Positions 7,649-16,807 of a stretch of DNA of 64,000 bases are shown piece after piece. Source of the stretch: UBA1127 sp034422455 (GTDB taxonomy: Bacteria; Chloroflexota; Dehalococcoidia; Lucifugimonadales; UBA1127); NCBI GenBank assembly GCA_034422455.1, contig DAOUJQ010000004.1, positions 116,032-180,031 of the forward strand, written 5' to 3'. Below the pieces are notes generated by a model, which was not told the DNA's origin, did no database searches, and worked only from the letters and a program-made list of their open reading frames with translations. A program made the translations under genes and the position numbers. The stretch's first letter is position 1. Each line of letters opens with the position of its first letter.

Positions 7649-10600
7649 CCGCCCTCGACGCGGTACACCGTCACCTTTTCGTTCTCGTACGCCACGGAAA
7701 GTTCACCCCGCCCGGCCATCGCCGGGAACTTCGCCAACCCTTCAGGCGGATAGTACTGGCGCTCCGTCTGCCCCACGTACACGTAGTCGACGCCGTACTT
7801 GCGCAGGAGGTCCAGCGCCTCCCCCTCGATGGTCCCGGCGTAGATGAGGTTCACGTCGGAGACCCGCGCATGCACCGCCGGGCACGGGTTGGGCCCGCAC
7901 CGCTGCTGGATCTGGTGCCAGTCCCACCCCAGAATCGTCGGCAGACCGGTGTAGACCGAGACACGGCTTCCCCAGCGGTAGAGCGGCGTCCGTCCGTCGA
8001 GCACGACGGGCGTTCCCTCCAGGTTGTCGCGCAGCCAGTCAATCGCCTCCAGGTCCCATTTGAGCTCGGTCTCGCCCTGGTCGAAATAGGTGGCCGTTTG
8101 CATGAAGGCCGTGCCGTCCAGGGTGAGCGGGAGCGGCTCGAACCGCTCCTGGAGCCGGTCGCGCGTGCCGAGCACCGGGTACACCGCGGTGGCGGCGAGG
8201 AGGGCGACGAGGCCGAGCGACCACACGCCGGTCAGCGGCCGGAGCCTCGTGAACCAGCCGCGCACGAAGCCAAGGTGCCACAGCGCGTACGCCGACGCCA
8301 GCGCGAAGAACAACCACGCCTGCAGGTAGAGTTTGAACACGGTGTTCAGCCGCTCTATGTCTCCCTTTAGGACGAAAAGCTCCGCTCCGACCCCCAGGGT
8401 GAGCGCCAAAGCAAGGAGTCCCAAGGGAAGCAGGTGATAAGGTGCAGCCTCTTTGGCCGCCTCCACATTCCCCCATCGCCATCGGCGGAGCAGGGACCAG
8501 GCGAGCGCGGGCAGCAGGGTGGCCACAAGCATGACGCTCAGCAACGCAAACGTCGCGTAGCCGGTGGCTGCAAGGGCGATGACCAGGGTGACAGCCACAC
8601 CGACGGCAAGGCCCGCCGCCCACGCTTCGGCGCCGCTCAGTCTCCGCAGGAACCGCCAGACATCGGGCAGCACCTCCACGGCGAGCAGTGTGGCGACGAT
8701 ATACAGGAACAGGCCGTGAATGGCCAGGTACTGCCAGAGGGTGGTCGTCACGGGGGCCGGGTCAACCCCGGGGAAGCCGTTCACGAGGCGGAGGTGGAAG
8801 GGTACCCAGAACAAGAACGCCAGCACGACAAAGAGTCCGGCCAACCCTAGAGTACGGTGCACCGTCGCCCGGTCGAAGCGACGCCACGCCAACCACTGCC
8901 CCAGGAGGATGCTCACCACTCCTAGGCCCAAATACGTGGGGAAGTCCCAGGTGTTTGTAGCGGCCAGTGCGCCGACCGCCAGGGCGAGCAATGCGAGCGA
9001 CAGGGGAAAACGCCAACGGACATGCCCGCGCCGGGAGACCAGCACGGTGTTGAGGCAGAGGCCGATGGCCAGCAGGCCAATGGGCATCGCCATCAGGTGC
9101 GCGTGAAGATCGCCGAACAGGAAGGTGAAGAAGGGGAACTCCGTGATCTCGAACCCCGGCGGGTCCGGGGGCATCATCCGGGAGGGCGCCCAGAAGTCGA
9201 ACTCGGCGACCATGCCGCGCAGCACCTGTCCAGCGCCGTGGAGGTTGCCGAGGACGACAGCCATCGTCGCGGCGGCGATGCCCGCCCCCACAGCGCTCCA
9301 CCGCGGCGGGCGGACGTTCCGCAGCCATCGCCGCGCGCCCTCGGTCGCGTTGTAGCCGAGGGAGAAGGCCGCGCCCGCCGTCAGCGCGAAGAAGAGCGGC
9401 ACGGCCAGGTTGTAGGCTACGGCGGCGGGAATCCCCGTCACGCGGATGACGGTCGCCACCATGAACTGGCCGAAGTAGTAGTAGTTGAGCGCGCCGCCCG
9501 CAAACCACGGGTCCAGCGGGGGCATGGCGGTGGAGCGCAGCACGGCGTTGAGGTAGGCGAAGTCCATGGGCTTTTCGCCGCCCAAGTAGAGGTGCCACAG
9601 GTCAGGGTTGGCGGCGCGGACCAGCACAAACGCCAAGAATGCGCCCAGAAACAAGGCTTCCTGGGCAAGCAGCCGCCGCCATCGACGGCGCACGAAATCC
9701 AACATGCTCCGGCGGAATTGGCATGCGAGCCAGCCGGAGACCCCCAGCGCTATGAGGAAGCCCAGCGCGATGCTCGTCCGGCCGAACCCGATCAACCCGA
9801 GGCTCGCGAGGAACCAGGGCACATAGGCCAAGAGCAGCAGGCCCAGCGGGCGCGCCAGCAGGTACCCGCGGTCGGGCAAGGCGCGGAAGACCGCCAGGCC
9901 CAGCGGCAGGGTCACCAGCGAGCCCGCGTAAACGACGACAAGCCAGACGACCAGAGGGAACCGGGCGCCGAGGCCATCGGGCGGCGTGATGTCGCGGAGG
10001 GCGCCGCCGGCCCGTTGCCGCTCCCACTCGTCCGCCGGTATGAGCATGGGGTCGTACCGCGGCGCATCCGACCGCGCGAACTCCCCCAGTATCCCCATGA
10101 GCTGGGCCTGGTTGAGGCGGCCGGTGTTCTCGAATATCAGCACCTGTGGGTGCTCGTAGACGCTGAAGCTCTCGTCTGCGAAGCCCATGTGCACCCGGAG
10201 GCCGCCGGGCGCGAAGGCGTCGATACCTTTCGGCGGGGTGAGGCCGGGCCTGCCGTAAACGTCGTTGATGAGGCTCACGCCCAGGAGGGACGGGTACTTC
10301 TGCTCCACACGCGCCAGCTCGTACCCCAGCGCGCCCTCGAACAAGAGGGGGTAGAAGGCACGGGTCATGTGGTAGGGGATGGGGTAGTCCGGGGACAGTC
10401 GTGGAATGGTCCCGAACAGGCGGCTGCTGTAGAAGAGGAGGTAGTCGCCCTCCGCCAAGTCCCCGGCCACACGGGCGAGCTTCTGGCCAGAGTCGGCGTC
10501 GTACATGGGGATCTCCCGATGCTCGTACGGACCGAGGTCACGGAGCCCCTCCTCCCAATGCTCCTTGAGCATGACGGAGCCCTCAGGGGCGTTGGCATTC

Positions 10601-11922
10601 AGCCATTCGGAGGCGCGCACCGCGGGGTGCGGCACGGCGTACATAGCGGAGAAGCTCAGGGCGTAGAAGGCCGTCAGCGCCACAACGACGCCGACGCCGG
10701 TCGCCGCCCATCGCACCAGAGCGGGACGGCGTTCCCGGACCCAGTCGACGCCTCCCAGCAGCATGGCCGCACCGAACACGATGGCCAACGGGACCGCGGG
10801 CAGCAGGTAGCGCAGGAACTTGACCTCAAGAAGGCAGGTGATGAGGAGGAGGGGGGCGAGGAACGACAGCGGCAGCGCGACCTCAGCACCCCCGCGGCGG
10901 AGGAGGTTCACCGTGGCCCAGACCAGTCCGCCCAGCGCCGTCAGGCCAAGGGGCACTCCCAGGCCAAACAGCGTCAGGTGGTGTGCCTGGTACAGGAACG
11001 GGATGGTGCCCACGTACTGCCGCGTGTAGGGGTAGTCGCGGATGCGACGTACGACCTCGCTCTGCTCAACGACGTCGTGCATGTAGCGGCCAAAGTCGAG
11101 GAGTGCGTAGGGCTCGGTCACCAGGAAGGTCAGGCCGGCGACGCCGGAGGCAAACGCCAGGCCGCCCAATTGCTGGACCCACTCGCGGGGGATTTGGGAA
11201 GGCACGGCATTGACGGGGGCGAGCCTCCAGGCAGCGAAGACGTGGGCAAGCACTAACGGCAAAAGGATGGGCGCCGAGCTGACTTTGGTGGCCATCGCCA
11301 GGCCGACGAAGAGACCAGCCAAGACCGAATCGCGAAGGAGGCCCCGGCGAACGAGCTGCACCATGAAGTAGAGGCTCGTTGTGATGAAGAGGGTCTGGAA
11401 CGTCTCCGCAGCGAAGAAGTGGGCCAGCTGGATATGGAGCACCGCCAACGCCGTGAGCCCCGCCGCCAGCAGGCCCACGCGACGGTTGAAGAGCACGAGT
11501 CCCAGCCGGAAGACCACTGCGACGGTCACCGTGTCGGCCAACGCCGACAGGAACCGCCCCACGCGGCTGAGGGCGATGAGGTCAAGGTCAACGACAGGAG
11601 ACAGGGCTACCTGAATGGCCTTGAGCACGTAGATCGGCAGGGTGCCGTAGGGGAACCAACGTGGGTTCAGCGGGCTCTCGTCAGCGTCGAGCAGCACACC
11701 CAGGTTGCCCAGGGCGGGCAGGCCGAGGTCATAGGTGTGGGTAAGGATGGCCCGCTCGTCCGGGTGGTAGAGGTGTCCGCCGTCCCAGTCTATGCCGTAG
11801 AGCCGCAGGACGAAGGCGAGGGCAAGCACGAGCGGCAGGGCAAGCCGGTCGGCCCAATCCATCAGGAACGGCCCGAGCGGCCCCGAAAGCATCGAGCGGA
11901 CTCTCGGTTCAGGCCCGGTCAT
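7645..11922 (-). CDS. Giant membrane protein: GT39-like half fused to DUF2298 (Chlor_Arch_YYY)
   Basis: This 1,425-residue protein has some 25 hydrophobic segments. The N-terminal half resembles GT-C glycosyltransferases of the GT39/ArnT kind. It has YGIDWDGGHLYHPDERAIL after the first segment, with an acidic HPDE loop, then IQLAHFFAAETFQTLF and LRYLLPAVPLAIVFGA. The C-terminal half, from about residue 690, is DUF2298. It contains GALNYYYFGQF, the three tyrosines that name the family, and FFTFLFGDLHAHLMAMPIG. DUF2298 is known mainly from Chloroflexota and archaea. A role in cell-surface glycan or lipid glycosylation is inferred. It lies 54 bases after gap. Confidence 0.88.
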   Translation of the reverse strand: MTGPEPRVRSMLSGPLGPFLMDWADRLALPLVLALAFVLRLYGIDWDGGHLYHPDERAILTHTYDLGLPALGNLGVLLDADESPLNPRWFPYGTLPIYVLKAIQVALSPVVDLDLIALSRVGRFLSALADTVTVAVVFRLGLVLFNRRVGLLAAGLTALAVLHIQLAHFFAAETFQTLFITTSLYFMVQLVRRGLLRDSVLAGLFVGLAMATKVSSAPILLPLVLAHVFAAWRLAPVNAVPSQIPREWVQQLGGLAFASGVAGLTFLVTEPYALLDFGRYMHDVVEQSEVVRRIRDYPYTRQYVGTIPFLYQAHHLTLFGLGVPLGLTALGGLVWATVNLLRRGGAEVALPLSFLAPLLLITCLLEVKFLRYLLPAVPLAIVFGAAMLLGGVDWVRERRPALVRWAATGVGVVVALTAFYALSFSAMYAVPHPAVRASEWLNANAPEGSVMLKEHWEEGLRDLGPYEHREIPMYDADSGQKLARVAGDLAEGDYLLFYSSRLFGTIPRLSPDYPIPYHMTRAFYPLLFEGALGYELARVEQKYPSLLGVSLINDVYGRPGLTPPKGIDAFAPGGLRVHMGFADESFSVYEHPQVLIFENTGRLNQAQLMGILGEFARSDAPRYDPMLIPADEWERQRAGGALRDITPPDGLGARFPLVVWLVVVYAGSLVTLPLGLAVFRALPDRGYLLARPLGLLLLAYVPWFLASLGLIGFGRTSIALGFLIALGVSGWLACQFRRSMLDFVRRRWRRLLAQEALFLGAFLAFVLVRAANPDLWHLYLGGEKPMDFAYLNAVLRSTAMPPLDPWFAGGALNYYYFGQFMVATVIRVTGIPAAVAYNLAVPLFFALTAGAAFSLGYNATEGARRWLRNVRPPRWSAVGAGIAAATMAVVLGNLHGAGQVLRGMVAEFDFWAPSRMMPPDPPGFEITEFPFFTFLFGDLHAHLMAMPIGLLAIGLCLNTVLVSRRGHVRWRFPLSLALLALAVGALAATNTWDFPTYLGLGVVSILLGQWLAWRRFDRATVHRTLGLAGLFVVLAFLFWVPFHLRLVNGFPGVDPAPVTTTLWQYLAIHGLFLYIVATLLAVEVLPDVWRFLRRLSGAEAWAAGLAVGVAVTLVIALAATGYATFALLSVMLVATLLPALAWSLLRRWRWGNVEAAKEAAPYHLLPLGLLALALTLGVGAELFVLKGDIERLNTVFKLYLQAWLFFALASAYALWHLGFVRGWFTRLRPLTGVWSLGLVALLAATAVYPVLGTRDRLQERFEPLPLTLDGTAFMQTATYFDQGETELKWDLEAIDWLRDNLEGTPVVLDGRTPLYRWGSRVSVYTGLPTILGWDWHQIQQRCGPNPCPAVHARVSDVNLIYAGTIEGEALDLLRKYGVDYVYVGQTERQYYPPEGLAKFPAMAGRGELSVAYENEKVTVYRVEGG

Positions 11923-11976
11923 AGCCCGCCGCCATCGCAGACCCGTCGACGTGGAACCGCAGGGGCGTCACGCAGG

Positions 11977-12990
11977 CTACAGCCCTCTGGCCACGAGGAA
12001 GGCGCACAGGTCCGACGTCCGGCACGAATAGCCCCACTCATTGTCGTACCAGCCCATCACCTTCACCATGTTGCCGCCAAGGGACATGGTGATTGAGGCG
12101 TCGATGCTGCAGGAGTGGGGGTCCTCCTTGAAGTCGCTGCTGACCAAGGGCTCCTCGCAGTACTGGAGGATGCCGCGCAGCGGGCCCTCGGCCGCCGCCT
12201 TGAACGCCGCATTGATCTCCTCGGCGGAGGCATCGACGGACAACGTGGCGGTCAGGTCGATGATGGAGCCGGTGGACACGGGCACACGGTAGGCGAGGCC
12301 GTGGATCTTCCCGTTGAGCTCCGGCAGCACGACGCCGACTGCCCGGGCCGCGCCGGTGGTGGTCGGGATGATGTTCTCGGCGGCTGCACGGGCCCGCCGG
12401 AGGTCCGAATGGACGACGTCCAGGATGCGCTGGTCGTTGGTGTAGGCGTGGACGGTGGACATGAGCGCCTTCTCGATACCGAACGTCTCGTGCAGCACCT
12501 TGGCCATGGGGGCGACGCAGTTGGTTGTGCAGGAGGCATTCGAGAGCACCTTGTGCTGCTCAGGGTCGTACTTGTCCTCGTTGACGCCGAGCACCACCGT
12601 GAGGTCCTCACCGGTGGCGGGGGCGGAGATGACCACCTTGCGAACGGTGTCGTGCAGGTGGGCGGCGGCCTTCTCAGCAGCGGTGAAGATGCCGGTGGAC
12701 TCCACCACCATTTCGGCGCCAACCTCGCCCCAGGGAATCTGCCCGGGGTCTCGCTCGGAGAAGACGCGGACGGCATGCTCGTTGACCACCAGGTGGCCGT
12801 CGCTGACCTCGACCGTGCCGGGGAACCGGCCGTAGTTGGTGTCGTACTTCAGCAGGTGGGCGTTCGTCTTCGTGTCCGCCAAGTCGTTGACCGCCACCAC
12901 CTCCAGGTCGGACGGGTGCCGCTCAAGGCACGCCTTGAACACCTGCCGCCCGATGCGGCCAAACCCGTTGATGCCAATTTTGGTCGCCAT
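11977..12990 (-). CDS. gap: Glyceraldehyde-3-phosphate dehydrogenase
   Basis: This glycolytic NAD-dependent enzyme oxidises glyceraldehyde 3-phosphate to 1,3-bisphosphoglycerate. The NAD fold begins KIGINGFGRIGRQVFKA. The active site is SNASCTTNCVAP with catalytic Cys154, and His181 is in STVHAYTNDQ. The C-terminal KVMGWYDNEWGYSCR is complete. Length (337) is normal. GGAGG precedes the ATG, and eno ends 27 bases upstream on the same strand. The strand-2 end reads AVNDLADTKTNAHLL, the bacterial NAD type. Confidence 0.96.
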   Translation of the reverse strand: MATKIGINGFGRIGRQVFKACLERHPSDLEVVAVNDLADTKTNAHLLKYDTNYGRFPGTVEVSDGHLVVNEHAVRVFSERDPGQIPWGEVGAEMVVESTGIFTAAEKAAAHLHDTVRKVVISAPATGEDLTVVLGVNEDKYDPEQHKVLSNASCTTNCVAPMAKVLHETFGIEKALMSTVHAYTNDQRILDVVHSDLRRARAAAENIIPTTTGAARAVGVVLPELNGKIHGLAYRVPVSTGSIIDLTATLSVDASAEEINAAFKAAAEGPLRGILQYCEEPLVSSDFKEDPHSCSIDASITMSLGGNMVKVMGWYDNEWGYSCRTSDLCAFLVARGL

Positions 12991-13017
12991 GCCTATCCTC
13001 CGTTTGCTCGATTTCGT

Positions 13018-14304
13018 CTACGTCTTCGCCAGGACTTTGAAGGCGCCAAGGCCGCCGTATCGAGCGTCCGCGCCCAGCTCCTCTTCTATCCGCAACAGCC
13101 GATTATACTTCGCGACGCGCTCGGACCGGGCCGGGGCGCCAGTCTTGATCTGCCCAGCGTCCAGCGCGACGGCCAAGTCCGCGATGGTGGTGTCCTCCGT
13201 CTCGCCGGACCGGTGGCTGATGACGCTCGTCCATCCGGCGTCCGACGCCATGCGGACGGCCGCCAGCGTCTCCGTCAGCGTGCCTATCTGGTTGAGCTTG
13301 ACCAGCACCGAGTTGGCAGCGCGGGTGTCGATGCCACGCCGGATGCGCTCCGTGTTCGTCGTGAACAGGTCATCGCCAACAATTTGCACGCTGCCGCCCA
13401 AGCGGGCCGTGAGGGCGCTCCAGCCGTCCCAGTCGTCTTCCGCCATGCCGTCCTCGATGCTGATGATGGGGAAGTCGTTACAGAGGCCCTCCCAGAAGGC
13501 AACCATCTCTTCGGAGCTCAGAGAGGCGCCCTCACGTGTGAGAACGTACTTGCCGTCATGGAAGAACTCGGAGGCCGCTGGGTCCAGCGCGAGGAAGATG
13601 TCGACGCCGGGGCGGTAGCCCGCAGCCGAGATGGCCTGATGGACGACTTCCAGCGCCTGCCGGTTGGTCAGCGACGACGGCGCAAAGCCACCCTCATCGC
13701 CGACGTTGGTGCCGTGGCCGCCGGCGCGCAGCAGGCGCTTGAGGGCCTGGTACACCTCGGCCCCGGCGCGGAGGGCGTCCGAGAAGTTGTCTATTCCGGC
13801 AGGCGCGACCATGAACTCCTGGATGTCCGTGGAGTCCTGGGCGTGCTTGCCGCCGTTCAGGATGTTGAGCAGGGGCACCGGCAACGTAACGCCGCCGCCA
13901 AGCTGCCGGTAGAGGGGCACCCCGCTTGACGCCGCAGCCGCGTGGGCCACGGCGAGGGAAACGCCGAGAATAGCATTGGCGCCCATAGCCGACTTATCCG
14001 GCGTTCCGTCGGCGTCCAGAAGCCTGTGGTCGACTGTTTCTTGGTCATGCGGGGAGAGGCCAAGCACCGCAAGGGCCAACCGCCGCGTCACGTTCTCCAC
14101 CGCCGTGCGCACGCCCGCGCCGCCGAACCGTTCTCTGTCGCCGTCACGGAGCTCGACGGCTTCATAGCGGCCAGTGCTGGCGCCGGAGGGCACGGCGGCG
14201 CGGCCGAACGCGCCGTCAGAGAGCCGCACGTCGACCTCGACAGTTGGGTTGCCGCGCGAGTCGAGGACCTCGCGGGCCCGCACCTCTGCTATCGTCGCCG
14301 TCAT
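13018..14304 (-). CDS. eno: Enolase
   Basis: Enolase interconverts 2-phosphoglycerate and phosphoenolpyruvate. It is complete at 428 residues: AREVLDSRGNPTVEVDV near the start, GASTGRYEAVELRDGD for the mobile loop, and the metal-binding ISIEDGMAEDDWDGW. VLVKLNQIGTLTETL carries the catalytic lysine, and SHRSGETEDTTIADLAVA closes the active site. Its ATG lies within the ATGA overlap with the stop of the LOG-family gene, so the two are translationally coupled. With gap just downstream, this looks like a small glycolytic operon. Confidence 0.96.
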   Translation of the reverse strand: MTATIAEVRAREVLDSRGNPTVEVDVRLSDGAFGRAAVPSGASTGRYEAVELRDGDRERFGGAGVRTAVENVTRRLALAVLGLSPHDQETVDHRLLDADGTPDKSAMGANAILGVSLAVAHAAAASSGVPLYRQLGGGVTLPVPLLNILNGGKHAQDSTDIQEFMVAPAGIDNFSDALRAGAEVYQALKRLLRAGGHGTNVGDEGGFAPSSLTNRQALEVVHQAISAAGYRPGVDIFLALDPAASEFFHDGKYVLTREGASLSSEEMVAFWEGLCNDFPIISIEDGMAEDDWDGWSALTARLGGSVQIVGDDLFTTNTERIRRGIDTRAANSVLVKLNQIGTLTETLAAVRMASDAGWTSVISHRSGETEDTTIADLAVALDAGQIKTGAPARSERVAKYNRLLRIEEELGADARYGGLGAFKVLAKT

Positions 14305-14804
14305 GCTGTCGCCTGCTTTGCCATTGCTACTGCCATCGCCTTTTCGACCGCGTCCACGGGAGAGTCCGCCCTGACGATGGCCGTGTCTTCAACACCGTCT
14401 ATGCTCAGTTGCCACGTGTTCAGGCCAATAACCGTTGCCCCTTCACCCAACGCCAGTCCGATCTCCGAGAGGGTGCCGTATGCGCCGTCGATCGCGATAA
14501 CCGCCCGGCCCGCCTTGGCCACGATGGCGTTCCGCATGTATCCCATACCGGTCGCGATGGGGTAGTCGACGTAGGCATTGGCGTCGTCGGGAATGTGACC
14601 CGGCAAAATGCCGATTGTCGCGCCGCCGCCGTCCTTGGCGCCGCGGCAGACGGCCTCCATGACGCCGGTGAGTCCGCCGCATACGACAACGGCGCCACGA
14701 CGCGCCAACTCAAGTCCCACGTGGTATGCGTCTTGAAGCGCCTGGGGCGCGGCATTGCTGCCGCCGATGACCGTGATGAGGGTAGGGCGTTGCTGCATCG
14801 TCAT
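14301..14804 (-). CDS. LOG/TIGR00725-family Rossmann-fold protein
   Basis: The protein of about 167 residues starts TLITVIGGSNAAPQALQDAY, then ELARRGAVVVCGGLTGVMEAVCRGAKDGG, GILPGHIPDDANAYVDYPIATGMGYMRNAI and IAIDGAYGTLSEIGLALG. The last is the nucleotide-loop region, where the lysine-decarboxylase-like/LOG family has PGGxGTxxE. Relatives include cytokinin-activating phosphoribohydrolases, but TIGR00725 members are uncharacterised. ATG 14804 is chosen because the frame upstream has no conserved sequence and runs into the pyr promoter region. It overlaps the eno start by four bases. Confidence 0.85.
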   Translation of the reverse strand: MTMQQRPTLITVIGGSNAAPQALQDAYHVGLELARRGAVVVCGGLTGVMEAVCRGAKDGGGATIGILPGHIPDDANAYVDYPIATGMGYMRNAIVAKAGRAVIAIDGAYGTLSEIGLALGEGATVIGLNTWQLSIDGVEDTAIVRADSPVDAVEKAMAVAMAKQATA

Positions 14805-14945
14805 GGCTGCTGCAATGATACCATCGCGGATAGCAGAGGCCAACGGGAGAGGGGCCTGTTTGTCCAAGCATTGCGAGGCCTCCACCAGTCGACGCGACCG
14901 CCTTGCAAACGACCGAATCCGGTCGACAATCGGCGACTGCGGCCC

Positions 14946-14974
14946 TTGTAACTTCCGCCAAACGCGTGTAGGCT
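14946..14974 (+). promoter_or_regulatory. Probable pyr operon promoter
   Basis: A TTGTAA box (14946-14951) and a TAGGCT box (14969-14974) are separated by exactly 17 bases. They stand about 50 bases before the PyrR-type hairpin. Transcription would start near 14981 and give a leader of about 200 bases before pyrR. Both boxes are imperfect matches to the sigma-70 consensus. Confidence 0.5.
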
Positions 14975-15023
14975 CAATGGAGCAAGTCGGGTGATCCCCT
15001 CGTAACGAGGGGGCCTTTAAGGG

Positions 15024-15132
15024 CAGCCCCGTGAGGCTGGCAAGGCGCACCACCCTTGGACGAGGCATGTCGTGGACTGCGTGCAGCCTCGGCCTCAGGC
15101 GGCGACCCTTGCCACTCCGGCAAGGGTTTTTT
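15024..15132 (+). promoter_or_regulatory. PyrR-type attenuator leader of the pyr operon
   Basis: A stem CAGCC-CCGTGA-GGCTG (15024-15039) reproduces the PyrR-binding loop consensus ARUCCNGNGAGGYU with a single deviation. The GGCAAGG at 15039-15045 can pair with CCTTGCC at 15107-15113, the left arm of a terminator hairpin, so it can act as an antiterminator. A hairpin CGAGGC/GCCTCG (15061-15066 with 15086-15091) lies inside. In the known Bacillus mechanism UMP-bound PyrR stabilises the upstream hairpin and lets the terminator form. A further perfect stem, CCCCTCG-TAA-CGAGGGG, lies just upstream at 14996-15012. Confidence 0.8.
15105..15132 (+). terminator. Intrinsic terminator in the pyr leader
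   Basis: A nine-base-pair stem ACCCTTGCC/GGCAAGGGT (15105-15113 and 15119-15127) closes a five-base loop and is followed by TTTTTT (15127-15132). It is the only clear hairpin-plus-T-run on the plus strand upstream of a gene start in this window, as expected for an attenuator. Confidence 0.85.
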
Positions 15133-15179
15133 CTTGCCCATCCTCACTGAGCCTCCCCGCTTGCGCGAAAGGCGGGAGC

Positions 15180-15761
15180 ATGGCCGGTCCCGAGGAAAAG
15201 TCCATCCTGACGGCGGAAGAGATGCGCCGGGCGCTGAACCGTATCGCGCACGAAATCCTCGAGCGCAACGGCGGCGCTTCCGAGCTCGTGCTCGCGGGAG
15301 TGCAGACGCGCGGTGTGCCACTGGCGCACCGGTTGGCGGCACTCGTGGAGCGCATCGAGGGCGTCGCTGTGCCAGTCGGGTCGCTCGACGCCACGCTCTA
15401 CCGCGACGACGTACACCTGCGCGGCGTGCTGCCCATGCAGGCCACAGACCTACCAGTGTCCGTCTCAGGCCGCCGCGTGGTGCTGGTGGACGACGTGTTG
15501 TTCACGGGCCGAACGATTCGAGCGGCCATGGACGCCGTCATGGACCTGGGCCGGCCCACCAAGGTACAGCTGGCAGCCCTCATCGACCGCGGGCACCGGG
15601 ACCTCCCCATTCGCGCCGACTACGTCGGCAAGAACATCCCCAGCGCGCTGTCGGAGGACATCAGCGTCCGGCTGGTCGAGACGGACGGCGTGGACGAGGT
15701 GGTCATCGTGCAACGAGAGGGTGTGCCGCCGGGGGCACTCAGGACGGGAGGTACGCCGTGA
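15180..15761 (+). CDS. pyrR: PyrR bifunctional regulator / uracil phosphoribosyltransferase
   Basis: PyrR senses UMP and binds pyr mRNA, and usually also makes UMP from uracil and PRPP. The PRPP-binding motif is VVLVDDVLFTGRTIRAAMDA. LAGVQTRGVPLAHRLA, PVGSLDATLYRDD and LIDRGHRDLPIRADYVGKN are all characteristic of PyrR. ATG 15180 gives 193 residues, slightly above the usual 180. An upstream extension of the frame runs through the leader terminator and is not coding. The stop overlaps the GTG of pyrB (GTGA), coupling their translation. The matching RNA element is directly upstream. Confidence 0.95.
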   Translation: MAGPEEKSILTAEEMRRALNRIAHEILERNGGASELVLAGVQTRGVPLAHRLAALVERIEGVAVPVGSLDATLYRDDVHLRGVLPMQATDLPVSVSGRRVVLVDDVLFTGRTIRAAMDAVMDLGRPTKVQLAALIDRGHRDLPIRADYVGKNIPSALSEDISVRLVETDGVDEVVIVQREGVPPGALRTGGTP

Positions 15762-16807
15762 CGAGTGTTGGGCAGGCAAGAGGACAACGGGCGGCCGTCA
15801 CACCGCTCCCGGCGGAGCCGGCTGAGGCGTCCGCCCAACCGGTGTGGCGGCACCGCCATCTGCTGGACCTGGACGTCGTCTCCCCGGACGAGATCGCCAC
15901 GGTGCTCCGCTCGGCCAGAGCAATGAAGGCAATGCTGGGGCGGGAGGTCAAGAAGGCGCCGACGCTCCGCGGGCGCACGATAGTGACGCTGTTCTACGAG
16001 GCGAGCACAAGAACGCGGGTGTCATTCGAAACGGCCGGCAAGCTGCTCTCGGCGGACGTCATCAACCTCTCCGTTGGGGGGAGCAGCGCCGAAAAGGGCG
16101 AGTCCCTGCTGGACACAGTGCTCACGCTGCAGGCCACCGCCGCCGACGTGCTGGTGATGCGGCACGGTCACTCGGGCGCCCCGTACATGGCCGCAAGCAA
16201 GCTGGAGCGCACGGCCGTCGTCAACGCAGGCGACGGAGCGCACGCCCACCCGACGCAGGCGCTGCTGGACCTGTTCACCATGCAGGAAACGCTTGGAGGA
16301 CTGGCGGGCAAGCGGGTGGTCATCGTCGGCGACATTTCCCACAGCCGTGTCGCCCGGTCGGACCTGTGGGGGCTCTGCAAGATGGGCGCGACGCCGGTGC
16401 TTTGCGGCCCGCCCACGCTCATGCCGTGGGACCTGCTCAAACACCGCCAGAACGACCCCAGACACCCCTTCGCCAACGTGGAGGTGGAGACGGACATCGA
16501 GAAGGCGATGCGCGAGGCCGACGTGGTCATGCCGCTGCGGCTCCAGCGGGAGCGACAGACCGCGGGACTGCTGCCAAGCATTCGAGAGTATGCGCGCTTC
16601 TGGCAGGTCAACGCCGAGCGACTGGCGCGCCACTGCCCGGACGCGATGGTCATGCACCCCGGCCCGATGAACGAAGGCGTCGAGATCAGCCCGGACGTGG
16701 CCCACGGCGCGTCCTCCTACGTGGAGGAGCAGGTCACCAACGGCCTCGCCGTCCGCATGGCATTGCTGCTTATTCTTGCCTCGCCCCGGGGAGGGGACAA
16801 TGACTGA
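15758..16807 (+). CDS. pyrB: Aspartate carbamoyltransferase catalytic chain
   Basis: It condenses carbamoyl phosphate with aspartate, the committed step of pyrimidine synthesis. The carbamoyl-phosphate motif FYEASTRTRVSFE is intact. GDGAHAHPTQALLDLFTM, VVIVGDISHSRVARS and PLRLQRER carry the remaining active-site residues, and HPGPMNEGVEI is near the end. The GTG at 15758 overlaps the pyrR stop, giving 349 residues with about 25 poorly conserved N-terminal residues. No pyrI regulatory chain is present. The operon is therefore probably controlled by PyrR attenuation rather than by allosteric subunits. Confidence 0.95.
   Translation: MTSVGQARGQRAAVTPLPAEPAEASAQPVWRHRHLLDLDVVSPDEIATVLRSARAMKAMLGREVKKAPTLRGRTIVTLFYEASTRTRVSFETAGKLLSADVINLSVGGSSAEKGESLLDTVLTLQATAADVLVMRHGHSGAPYMAASKLERTAVVNAGDGAHAHPTQALLDLFTMQETLGGLAGKRVVIVGDISHSRVARSDLWGLCKMGATPVLCGPPTLMPWDLLKHRQNDPRHPFANVEVETDIEKAMREADVVMPLRLQRERQTAGLLPSIREYARFWQVNAERLARHCPDAMVMHPGPMNEGVEISPDVAHGASSYVEEQVTNGLAVRMALLLILASPRGGDND

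Noticed and set aside
9022..11256. 744-codon plus-strand open frame opposite the DUF2298 gene
   Set aside because: The minus-strand frame is a clear family member with membrane segments; the plus frame is Gln/Glu/Arg-rich antisense sequence typical of GC-rich shadows.
12115..13929. 604-codon plus-strand frame opposite gap and eno
   Set aside because: It spans two certain genes on the other strand and has no recognisable protein pattern.
15056..15757. Upstream extension of the pyrB frame through pyrR
   Set aside because: It overlaps the certain pyrR gene in another phase; pyrB starts at GTG 15758 by the GTGA overlap.
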